A stretch of 8,203 nucleotides of DNA from JBGQDM01 sp041495845. Lineage in GTDB: Bacteria > Acidobacteriota > Terriglobia > Terriglobales > Acidobacteriaceae. The stretch covers positions 1 through 8,203 of the forward strand of contig JBGQDM010000127.1 in NCBI GenBank assembly GCA_041495845.1, given 5' to 3'. The position numbers and the translations under genes were made by a program. Shown piece by piece: positions 1 to 5,707 of the stretch. The notes below the pieces were generated by a model. It was given only the letters and a program-made list of their open reading frames with translations, made no database searches and was not told where the DNA came from. Numbering within the stretch: position 1 is the stretch's first letter; every line of letters starts with the position of its first letter.

Positions 1-289
1 CAGCTTTCAGAGCAAGGGCGCGAAGAAAGGCCAAGTCTTAAAACGCAGAGAACGCAGAGAAAGGCCGCGGAGGACGCTGAGAAAGCTCTGGCCACGGATG
101 GTCACGGATGGGCACGGATTCTATTTGGAGCTTCGAGTTGCTGGTCATGAAAGGGATTCTTCGCTGCGCTCAGAATGACAAGAGTGAAGCGTGCGCGCGT
201 GTTGTTAATTGCTAAGTGCCAAGTGCTCGAAGCTAGAGGCCAAAAGCCAAAAGCCAAAAGCTAGAAGCTGAGGACCAAAAAGCTTACTT
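1..289. repeat. Gene-free spacer composed of short tandem repeats
   Basis: No convincing gene lies here. The spacer is a patchwork of short direct repeats: two 9-base copies of AACGCAGAG at 42-59; three 10-base units with the core CACGGAT at 91-120; a segment at 154-180 (GGATTCTTCGCTGCGCTCAG onward) with ATTCT/AGAAT arms; and three exact 7-base GCCAAAA units at 239-259, bracketed by GCTAGA motifs. Such mosaics are, from general experience, common in intergenic DNA of acidobacteria and other soil bacteria; their function is not known to me. The left edge may contain the last codons of an upstream gene, but this cannot be decided from the window. Confidence 0.6.
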
Positions 290-1093
290 ATGAAATATTG
301 CCGGTTTCGTCAAGATGGGGAGAGTCGCCACGGATTGGTGGAATCGGTGGGCGGCCGCGAGATGATCACACGTGTATTGCTCACGCTGCCCGAGGATGCG
401 GACGGCGATCTGGAGAGTCTGGCCAGCAAGCGCATGGACGCAGTTGCACTGGCGGAAGCGGAACTGCTGGCTCCCGTGAGTCCGTCGAAGATTGTGTGCG
501 TGGGGCGGAACTACCGGGCGCACGCGGCGGAACTGGGAAACGAAGTTCCGAAGGAGCCGTTGTTGTTCTGGAAGCCGCCTTCCGCGCTGGTGGGTCCGGG
601 AGGGATGGTGCGTCGGCCGAGCGTTGCTGAGCGAACTGATTATGAGGGGGAACTGGGCGTGGTCATCGGGCGGCGGTGTTCGCGACTGAAGGGGGATGAG
701 GATGTGCGGCCCTACATTCTGGGCTACACCTGCATCAACGACTTTACGGCACGCGACCTGCAGAATAAGGACGGCCAGTGGACGCGCGGGAAAGGCTTCG
801 ACACCTCGTGCCCGGTGGGGCCGGTGGTGACCGACGAAGTTGATCCGTGGGCGGGGTTGGCGCTGGAGACGCGCGTCAATGGAGTGGTGCGGCAGCAGGG
901 GAACACGCGGGATTTCATTTTTCCGCTGGATGTGGTCATGCGGTATATCACGCAAGTGATTACGCTGGAGCCCGGAGACCTGATCGCGACCGGGACGCCG
1001 GAGGGCGTGGGGCCGGTGGTGGCCGGGGACGTGATGGAAGTGAGCGTGGAAGGAATCGGCGTGCTACGGAATGCGGTGGGAGAGTGGAACTGA
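290..1093 (+). CDS. Fumarylacetoacetate hydrolase family protein
   Basis: A 267-residue FAH-family enzyme, a normal length for the short acylpyruvate hydrolase / 2-hydroxyhepta-2,4-dienedioate isomerase branch. These metal-dependent cytosolic enzymes cleave C-C bonds of, decarboxylate or isomerise acylpyruvate-like intermediates, often at the end of aromatic or sugar-acid breakdown. Residues 1-60 form the small N-terminal domain of this branch; the catalytic domain starts at about 66 (KIVCVGRNYRAHAAE). Visible signatures are the metal ligands E119 and E121 (DYEGELGVVIG) and D151 (INDFTARDLQ), K168 in KGFDT, and the closing ATGTPEGVG at 233-241. The start at 290 is kept because MKYCRF...GLVE is the usual family beginning; the ribosome-binding site is weak (AGGA about 15 bases upstream). 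It is transcribed alone, converging on the oxidoreductase gene downstream. The substrate cannot be read from the sequence and there is no pathway neighbour to help. Confidence 0.93.
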   Translation: MKYCRFRQDGESRHGLVESVGGREMITRVLLTLPEDADGDLESLASKRMDAVALAEAELLAPVSPSKIVCVGRNYRAHAAELGNEVPKEPLLFWKPPSALVGPGGMVRRPSVAERTDYEGELGVVIGRRCSRLKGDEDVRPYILGYTCINDFTARDLQNKDGQWTRGKGFDTSCPVGPVVTDEVDPWAGLALETRVNGVVRQQGNTRDFIFPLDVVMRYITQVITLEPGDLIATGTPEGVGPVVAGDVMEVSVEGIGVLRNAVGEWN

Positions 1094-1125
1094 TAGCTAG
1101 TTAGCTTCTAGCCACTAGCGAGGAG

Positions 1126-1189
1126 CTTGAACCGCGCCGGTCAGCCGCGCGGCCCGGAAGGCGGTGTCGGCTGCACCGTCTTGTTAGAA
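1126..1189. other. attC-like imperfect hairpin (possible integron recombination-site remnant)
   Basis: Read on the minus strand the element begins TTCTAAC (RYYYAAC core except for the first base) and ends GTTCAAG. The arms pair as CAGCCG 1142-1147 with CGGCTG 1168-1173, then CGGT 1138-1141 with ACCG 1175-1178 after one unpaired base at 1174, then an unpaired 5/4-base spacer, then AAC 1130-1132 with GTT 1183-1185. The loop is about 20 bases. A stem with one extrahelical base, an unpaired spacer and outer AAC/GTT boxes is the architecture of integron attC sites. It lies at the 3' end of a gene on the matching strand, where attC sites normally sit. Against it: the second core box is poor, there is only one copy, and no integrase is seen. 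Confidence 0.4.
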
Positions 1190-1644
1190 ACAACGCGGAA
1201 GACCGGAAATGCCGCGGCGACCCTTTGGAATTCCGCAAGCGCTGCATCTTTGTTCACGGGCACGTGAGGTCGCGCTCCCGGTGCTCGCTGCAGGTAAGCC
1301 CTCAAGATGGGTGCGCACTGGTCGGCGGGAACCTCTTCGAGTTGGATCTCCTCACGGGCGCCGCTCCGGAGAACCGCTCTTCCACCGGCGGCACGTACGT
1401 TTTGGACCCAGTGCACGTTATCTCCGAGCATCGACACCAAGTACCGCTGCCCATCGACGATGGCGATGACCACCGGCAGCGAGACAGTCCGCCCCGACTT
1501 TCGTCCGGCCACTTCCAATGTCACCAGGTAGTTGGGCGTGACGCCTGACGAGGCGACAGCAGCCGACGCTCGATTCAGAATCCTTGCGATCCAGTTGGGT
1601 CGCTGCCCACGGTACAACCATCGCTTGAAATCGCTGAGAGTCAT
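1141..1644 (-). CDS. Deazaflavin (F420)-dependent nitroreductase-family oxidoreductase
   Basis: A 167-residue protein of the small split-beta-barrel DDN/F420H2-dependent quinone reductase family (TIGR00026/DUF385 type). These enzymes use reduced deazaflavin F420 to reduce quinones or nitro compounds. The family signature is present: VTLEVAGRKSGRTVSLPV (GRKSGR at about 47-52, the cofactor phosphate loop) and GDNVHWVQNVRAAGG at about 74-88, matching the usual 'W..N.RA.P' segment. ATG at 1644 is used; an adjoining in-frame TTG at 1647 is nine bases from the AAGGG ribosome-binding site and is equally possible. The gene starts 6 bases after the stop of the upstream ketopantoate-reductase gene, so the two are very probably one operon. 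The last 14 residues (NKTVQPTPPSGPRG) lie outside the fold and are encoded by the attC-like hairpin. Use of F420 rather than FMN is inferred from the family only. Confidence 0.85.
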   Translation of the reverse strand: MTLSDFKRWLYRGQRPNWIARILNRASAAVASSGVTPNYLVTLEVAGRKSGRTVSLPVVIAIVDGQRYLVSMLGDNVHWVQNVRAAGGRAVLRSGAREEIQLEEVPADQCAPILRAYLQRAPGARPHVPVNKDAALAEFQRVAAAFPVFRVVSNKTVQPTPPSGPRG

Positions 1645-1650
1645 CAAAGA

Positions 1651-2601
1651 TTAGTTCCCTTCGAGTGAGTCCTCGCGGAGTTTCATCAGAGAATAGAGCG
1701 TTTGATTGACGGGGACGTTCACGCCGAGTTCCTGGCCGCGGCGGACGAGGTAGCCGTTGAGCGAGTCCATTTCTGTGCGCTTGCTGCGGGCGAGGTCCTG
1801 GGCCGTGGAGGAAAGCGCCTGGGGCATGGCTTCCCCGAGCTTGTAGACGGACTCGACCATCTGCGGTGCGGGTAATTCCACGCCGGCAGCGCGAGCGACG
1901 GCGAGGGCTTCTTCGGTGACGCGGCGCATGAGGTCACGCGTGCCGGCGTTCTGCAGGACACGGCCGTAGCGGGCGAGGCTGAGCGCGGAAATGGCGTTGT
2001 AGGCGCAGTTCATGATGAGCTTGGTCCAGAGCTCAGCCTGGATGTTGGCGGAAACGCGGCAGGGAACTTCCGCGCGCTGAAAAATGTCTGCCAACTCGTG
2101 AAGCCGTTGCCATCGGGCGCCGGTCTCGGGACCACCCTGGGGAAAAATTCCAGCCACCAGGTCACCGCGGCCCGAGTGCTTGACGTGCGCGAGTGCGGAC
2201 ATTGCGGCCGCAACATACACTACTGTCGCGATGGCTTCGAGGCCGGTGGCGGCGCGGATGCGCTCGACGTTATCCACGCCATTTTGCAAGCTGATGAGGG
2301 TTGCGCCGGGGGCAAGGTGCGGTGCCAGTTGTTTGGCGGCAGTCTCCGTATCGAGAGTTTTGACCGTGAGCAGGACGATGGCTGCCTCGCGAAGGGTGGA
2401 AACGTCAGCTGAGGCGCGGACTGGAACGCGCTCCTGAAACTTGAGGGTGTCAAGCACGAGACCATCAGCGGCGGCGGCGACAAACGCGGGCCGTCCGATG
2501 AACGTGACGGGTGCGCCGGCACGCGCCAGCATGCCGCCAAAGTAGCAGCCAACCGCACCGGCGCCGAGCACGGCGATTTGCGGCCAAGCAGGTTCGGACA
2601 C
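1651..2601 (-). CDS. panE: 2-dehydropantoate 2-reductase (ketopantoate reductase family)
   Basis: A 316-residue ApbA/PanE-family protein of normal length. The family reduces 2-dehydropantoate to pantoate with NADPH in coenzyme A synthesis, though many paralogues act on other 2-keto acids. The N-terminal Rossmann fold carries the nucleotide loop GAGAVG (13-18), LLTVKTLDT with K81, and SLQNGVDN with N107. The C-terminal helical domain carries the catalytic lysine in LWTKLIMNCAYNAISAL (K194, N198, N202), and the conserved acid in SKRTEMDSLNGYLV (E277). The start is a GTG at 2601 with AGGAG nine bases upstream (2611-2615). It is the first gene of a two-gene operon with the deazaflavin oxidoreductase; no pantothenate genes are nearby, so the biosynthetic role is not proven and the symbol is by family only. 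Confidence 0.9.
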   Translation of the reverse strand: MSEPAWPQIAVLGAGAVGCYFGGMLARAGAPVTFIGRPAFVAAAADGLVLDTLKFQERVPVRASADVSTLREAAIVLLTVKTLDTETAAKQLAPHLAPGATLISLQNGVDNVERIRAATGLEAIATVVYVAAAMSALAHVKHSGRGDLVAGIFPQGGPETGARWQRLHELADIFQRAEVPCRVSANIQAELWTKLIMNCAYNAISALSLARYGRVLQNAGTRDLMRRVTEEALAVARAAGVELPAPQMVESVYKLGEAMPQALSSTAQDLARSKRTEMDSLNGYLVRRGQELGVNVPVNQTLYSLMKLREDSLEGN

Positions 2602-2699
2602 GTTGATGTTCTCCTGAGCTTTACAGTTTTACACGGCGGCGCGCGCGCGGGAAGCGGAGTTCACTTCGGTGCTATTTTCGGATGAGGCAGGGGGACATT

Positions 2700-2735
2700 A
2701 TGCTGGAAGAGGAAAAGTCGGGGGAGTTCCGGTGA
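2700..2735 (+). CDS. Possible 11-residue upstream ORF (MLEEEKSGEFR)
   Basis: A tiny ORF begins with ATG at 2700, preceded by a G-rich ribosome-binding site (AGGGGG about five bases upstream), and ends in TGA at 2733-2735, whose last base is the first base of the next gene's ATG (TGATG). This arrangement is typical of translational coupling. Its eleven residues are acidic and match nothing I know. It may be a leader peptide or chance; the SD of the next gene lies inside it. Confidence 0.25.
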   Translation: MLEEEKSGEFR

Positions 2736-3121
2736 TGGATTTTCTGCGCATGTATTCGATTGCTCTCGGAGCGCTAGCGGTCGTGCTGGCAGTGGTGGCT
2801 TTGCGGCGGCGCAGGAAGACGGTGCCGGACCAGGAACGCGAGCGACGCGAATTTCTCGATCGCGTGGGCCGAATCACCGACGGGAACGTGCTCGACGTGC
2901 AGGAGATGGAGCCGGAAGGAGAGCGGTTGACGCAACTCATCCTTTATCAATATGAAATCGCCGGCGTCGAGTACCAGTGCTCGCAAGATGTGACCCGACT
3001 GCGGCACTGGATCAATCTGCACAGCTGCCGACTGGGGTTGCCAACCTCAGTGAAGTACGATCCGCAGAACCCGGGCAACTCGCTGGTAATCTCAGAGCGC
3101 TGGAACGGGCTGCGAGAGTAG
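2735..3121 (+). CDS. Small membrane-anchored protein, DUF3592-like
   Basis: A 128-residue protein of unknown function. A single hydrophobic segment at about 6-23 (MYSIALGALAVVLAVVAL) is followed by RRRR, so by the positive-inside rule the rest should be cytoplasmic. A charged linker (24-45) leads to a small beta-rich domain: ITDGNVLDVQEM, LILYQYEIAGVEYQCSQDV, then LGLPTSVKYDP at about 101-110 and QNPGNSLVI at 111-119. This order (tyrosine-rich strands, then YDPxNPxxS) resembles DUF3592 domains; the assignment is from memory of the pattern. ATG 2735 is chosen because GGAG lies eight bases upstream (2723-2726) and the membrane segment follows at once; an in-frame GTG at 2669 would add 22 unhelpful residues. 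Its stop is six bases from the stop of the converging DinB-like gene, with no room for a terminator between them. Confidence 0.7.
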   Translation: MDFLRMYSIALGALAVVLAVVALRRRRKTVPDQERERREFLDRVGRITDGNVLDVQEMEPEGERLTQLILYQYEIAGVEYQCSQDVTRLRHWINLHSCRLGLPTSVKYDPQNPGNSLVISERWNGLRE

Positions 3122-3127
3122 AAGAAG

Positions 3128-3676
3128 CTAACGGATCTTGCCAGTCTTCTCCCGTATCCGCGCGTTGAACTGTTCGGACTGCCCGCGCGGAATGCTGAGC
3201 GTCGACCACTGCGTGGACTTGAAATGTTTGGCCAGAAATACGATCTGGCTGGTGTGTTGGGCCAGGTGGGTGAGCGCGCGATTCAGCGCTTGCAATACCG
3301 TGTGAGGTTCGCGGCGGATGGTCACGGTGCGCTCCAGGTCTTCCGCTTTGAGAGCGGTGACCGCATCGAAAACACGTTTCCAGCCCTGTTCCCAGGCGCG
3401 CATCATTTCGCCGCGGGTGGCGTCAGGGTCAATCTCGAATTCGGCATCACGATTGCGGTCGGGTTTTTCTCCGTCGCTGCTCAGGAAACTGGTGAAGCGT
3501 GAACGCATGTTGCCGGCCATGTGCTTGACTAGGGCAGCCAGCGAATTGGACTCGGGGTCGAGCTCGCGGAAAAATTCTTCCTCCGTTACCTGCCCCAACG
3601 CGCCTTCGGCCAGACGCTTGTGGCCGCGCAATTGACGGAGAATTTCTTCGAGGTAGTGAACAGCCAGTTGAGTCAT
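3128..3676 (-). CDS. DUF1572 / DinB-superfamily four-helix protein
   Basis: A 182-residue protein of the DUF1572 branch of the DinB superfamily: four-helix bundles with a metal site, in some relatives thiol-dependent transferases (bacillithiol or mycothiol), otherwise of unknown role. The putative metal triad is H52 (ALVKHMAGNMRSRF), H137 and H141 (LTHLAQH), the usual spacing for the fold. DGEKPDRNRDAEFE at about 68-81 is typical of DUF1572. The ATG at 3676 is chosen because it overlaps the stop of the upstream hydantoinase B gene as ATGA and has AGGA nine bases before it; a longer reading would begin inside that gene. The overlap implies translational coupling, but a functional link with hydantoinase B is not known to me. 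Confidence 0.85.
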   Translation of the reverse strand: MTQLAVHYLEEILRQLRGHKRLAEGALGQVTEEEFFRELDPESNSLAALVKHMAGNMRSRFTSFLSSDGEKPDRNRDAEFEIDPDATRGEMMRAWEQGWKRVFDAVTALKAEDLERTVTIRREPHTVLQALNRALTHLAQHTSQIVFLAKHFKSTQWSTLSIPRGQSEQFNARIREKTGKIR

Positions 3677-5334
3677 ACTTCTGCTTCCTTTGGCACGGCA
3701 GCGGATGGCGTGGCAGCGCCCCAACCTCCGCCTCCCGGAGTTTCGATGCGGATGCGCTCGCCGGGATGCAGGCGGCGCGAAAACTTTCCTGGCAAAGTCT
3801 CTGTAGCGCCATCGATGCCCACCAGGCAGGCACGTCCGGGCGCGCCGTCCACACCACCTGCCAGACCGTAAGGCCCTCGGCTGCGGCGATCTGCCAGCAG
3901 CGTCACATCAGCTTCGCTTAGAACTTCGATTTCCCGCACAATGCCGTCGCCGCCCTGATGCCTGCCCTGGCCACCGCTTCCCTGGCGCAGCGAATAGCGG
4001 TGCACGCGCAGAGGATACGCGGACTCCAGCGCTTCCGCCGGCGTGTTCAGCGAATTGGTCATATGGGTGTGCCCGCCGGAAGTGCCTCCGCTTTGCGGAG
4101 CGGCGCCCATGCCGCCGGCGATGGTTTCATAATAGGCGAAGGGCTGGCCACTGCGTGGGTCAATGCCCCCAATGGTGAGATTGTTCATCGTGCCGGAAGC
4201 GGCGGCCGGAATGCGCTCGGGCAAAGCCCGTGCCAGCGCGCGCAAGAGCACGTCCACGATGCGCTGTGAGGTTTCAACATTGCCGCCGGCAACCGCCGCC
4301 GGCGGCCGCGCATTGACCACCGTTCCCACCGGAGCAATCACACGCACTGGCCGCATCAAACCCGTGGTTGCCGGAACATCCTCGGCCAGCAGACAACGGA
4401 AGACGTAGAAGCAGGCGGAAAACGTGATTGCTTCCACGGCATTGATCGCGCCTTCGACCTGCGGATCTGAGCCGGTAAAATCCACGGTCACGGCTGGGGA
4501 GGGCCGGCGCAATCCTCTCCTCGACCGTCGCCTATGAGTTGCGCCGGACAGAGTGATGGCCACGGCGATTTTCACCGGCCGTTCCGTAATGCCGTCGTTG
4601 TCGAGAAAATCCTCGGCGCGATAAGTTCCTGGCGGTATCTGCGCCAGCAAGGTGCGCATCATCTCTTCGGAATAAGCAAGCAAATCAGCACTGGCGCGGT
4701 GTGCCCGCTTCACGCCATAGCGCTGGCAAAGTTCGCGCAGGCGCGTGGCTCCAGTGTGGCAGGCGGCCAGTTGCGCGCCCAAATCGCCTTCGCGCTCTTC
4801 CGGCGTGCGCACGTTCGCCAGCAATAGCGCGAGCACATCACGGTCCATGGTTCCCCGGCGCACCAACTTCACCGGCGGAATGCGAAACCCTTCCTGATAA
4901 ATTTCGCGGCACAGACCCATCGACCCGGCAAACATTCCGCCTACGTCGGCGTGGTGGGCGCGCGACGCAACATAGAAATCCGGAGGACCGTTGCTGGGCT
5001 TCGTCTTTCCCGCATACACCGGCATCACCAGCGTGATGTCGGGTAGATGCGTGCCGCCGCAATACGGGTCATTCAACATGGCCACATCGCCGGGCGCCAG
5101 ATCGAGGCGTTCGATGGCGGCACGCACCGACATCGGCATGGAGCCGAGGTGCACCGGCATGTGATCGCCCATGGCAATGACTTCACCGGCGGAATCAAAC
5201 ACGGCGCAGGAGTAGTCGCGGCGCTCTTTGATGTTGGGCGAGAAGGCGGTGCGACGCAAGGCTGCACCCATTTCCTCGGCGATGGAGTGGTACAGACTCT
5301 TGAAAACTTCCAGCTCGATGGGATCGCGCGACAT
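3673..5334 (-). CDS. hyuB: Hydantoinase B / 5-oxoprolinase family protein
   Basis: A 553-residue HyuB-family subunit. With an HyuA partner, the family performs ATP-dependent ring opening of 5-oxoproline or hydantoins, or acetone-carboxylase-like reactions, in the cytosol. Family landmarks are present through the whole length: DPIELEVFKSLYHSIAEEMG (4-23), RRTAFSPNIKERRDYSCA, GDHMPVHLGSM (about 56-66), NDPYCGGTHLPDI (88-100), SRAHHADVGG (124-133), AGGNVETSQRIVD (about 350-362), YYETIAGGMGA, HTHMTNSLNTPAEALE (422 on) and PGGGGWG near the C-terminus. One oddity is an arginine-rich insert at about 265-280. The start is uncertain: ATG 5334 puts the conserved DPIELEVF right at the N-terminus; ATGs at 5373 and 5382 are in frame, and none has a good ribosome-binding site. 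No hyuA gene is visible here. It is followed, with a four-base overlap, by the DUF1572 gene. Confidence 0.9.
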   Translation of the reverse strand: MSRDPIELEVFKSLYHSIAEEMGAALRRTAFSPNIKERRDYSCAVFDSAGEVIAMGDHMPVHLGSMPMSVRAAIERLDLAPGDVAMLNDPYCGGTHLPDITLVMPVYAGKTKPSNGPPDFYVASRAHHADVGGMFAGSMGLCREIYQEGFRIPPVKLVRRGTMDRDVLALLLANVRTPEEREGDLGAQLAACHTGATRLRELCQRYGVKRAHRASADLLAYSEEMMRTLLAQIPPGTYRAEDFLDNDGITERPVKIAVAITLSGATHRRRSRRGLRRPSPAVTVDFTGSDPQVEGAINAVEAITFSACFYVFRCLLAEDVPATTGLMRPVRVIAPVGTVVNARPPAAVAGGNVETSQRIVDVLLRALARALPERIPAAASGTMNNLTIGGIDPRSGQPFAYYETIAGGMGAAPQSGGTSGGHTHMTNSLNTPAEALESAYPLRVHRYSLRQGSGGQGRHQGGDGIVREIEVLSEADVTLLADRRSRGPYGLAGGVDGAPGRACLVGIDGATETLPGKFSRRLHPGERIRIETPGGGGWGAATPSAAVPKEAEV

Positions 5335-5409
5335 GCGTGCGGGCAGTTTACCGCAGAGAGCAAAAGCTTGCATCGGGGTCATGCGGGAGAGGTAGATGAT
5401 GAAAAGTTA

Positions 5410-5438
5410 TTGACATTGTGTTCGTCTACCCGCAATAT
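5410..5438 (+). promoter_or_regulatory. Candidate sigma-70 promoter for the lysine-rich mini-gene
   Basis: A perfect -35 box TTGACA at 5410-5415 is followed after 17 bases by a weak -10 candidate, CAATAT, at 5433-5438, predicting a start near 5445. A palindrome (CTACCC 5426-5431, GGGTAG 5443-5448) straddles the -10 region and could be an operator. The region lies between the divergent hyuB gene and the mini-gene, so the operator could serve both. The -10 match is only 3 of 6, hence the moderate confidence. Confidence 0.42.
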
Positions 5439-5445
5439 CTTGGGG

Positions 5446-5515
5446 TAGCCATGTGAATCACGCAAGTTGTGGGACATGGCTTGCAAGGGAAAATCGTTCA
5501 ACGGAGGATAAGCTC
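5446..5515 (+). promoter_or_regulatory. Structured 5' leader of the mini-gene
   Basis: About 70 bases between the predicted start and the ATG contain two competing inverted repeats: GCCATGT 5448-5454 with ACATGGC 5474-5480, and GCAAG 5462-5466 with CTTGC 5480-5484, which are interleaved. The leader ends with a strong ribosome-binding site, GGAGG at 5503-5507, eight bases before the ATG. No known riboswitch class is recognised. Confidence 0.35.
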
Positions 5516-5557
5516 ATGCCTGCAAAGAAGAAGGCGAAAAAGAAAAAGAAACACTAG
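5516..5557 (+). CDS. 13-residue lysine-rich microprotein or leader peptide (MPAKKKAKKKKKH)
   Basis: ATG CCT GCA is followed by three AAG codons, GCG, then alternating AAA/AAG codons, CAC and a TAG stop at 5555-5557. Eight of thirteen residues are lysine. The ATG has a near-ideal ribosome-binding site (GGAGG, eight-base spacing), the strongest in this window. A consensus -35 box lies about 100 bases upstream, and a textbook terminator 43 bases downstream, so promoter, SD, ORF and terminator form one compact unit. The peptide resembles the lysine/alanine tails of histone H1-like bacterial proteins, but it is too short to classify. It could be a real nucleic-acid-binding microprotein, a leader peptide whose lysine run slows ribosomes, or a decoy ORF on a small RNA. 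That it is translated is an inference from the SD and start. Confidence 0.5.
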   Translation: MPAKKKAKKKKKH

Positions 5558-5566
5558 TTGAATTCG

Positions 5567-5585
5567 TGCGAGGGTGAACCTCGCA
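5567..5585 (+). promoter_or_regulatory. Short hairpin between the mini-ORF and the terminator
   Basis: TGCGAGG (5567-5573) pairs perfectly with CCTCGCA (5579-5585) around a five-base loop, starting nine bases after the mini-ORF stop. The arms resemble those of the following terminator, so alternative pairings with one bulge are possible. This is what one would expect of an attenuator, but it is also compatible with a simple stabilising hairpin. Confidence 0.45.
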
Positions 5586-5599
5586 TGCACTCATACCGG

Positions 5600-5630
5600 G
5601 CCTCCGCCACCATTACCGCGGAGGCTTTTT
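5600..5630 (+). terminator. Rho-independent terminator upstream of the MerR gene
   Basis: An eight-base perfect GC-rich stem, GCCTCCGC (5600-5607) with GCGGAGGC (5618-5625), a ten-base loop, and a TTTTT run at 5626-5630. It ends the mini-gene unit on the plus strand. It lies 77 bases before the preferred MerR start and argues against longer MerR readings that begin upstream of it. Confidence 0.82.
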
Positions 5631-5707
5631 CGTTGCTGGAACTTTCAGGGGGGTTGTTCCGGCTGCTGGAACGTGCTACAAACCGTGCTGCAAGGGCACT
5701 GCCGCCA

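Noticed and set aside
1..41. Possible C-terminal end of an upstream gene (AFRARARRKAKS then TAA)
   Set aside because: Only 13 codons are visible and other frames are also open; nothing distinguishes it from chance.
91..120. CRISPR-like regular repeats
   Set aside because: The units are 10 bases in direct tandem with no spacers; no cas gene is present.
284..955. Long minus-strand open frame opposite the FAH gene
   Set aside because: It is the complement of a clearly conserved coding region; the translation is rich in Pro, Arg and His and resembles no family.
847..1104. Plus-strand alternative frame inside the FAH gene
   Set aside because: Gly/Ala/Arg-rich shadow frame of the GC-rich FAH gene with no start signal.
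5558..5707. N-terminal extension of the MerR protein from TTG 5558 or ATG 5585
   Set aside because: The extra residues cross a strong Rho-independent terminator and are unlike MerR N-termini; ATG 5585 does have a GAGGG site, so it is kept only as an alternative.
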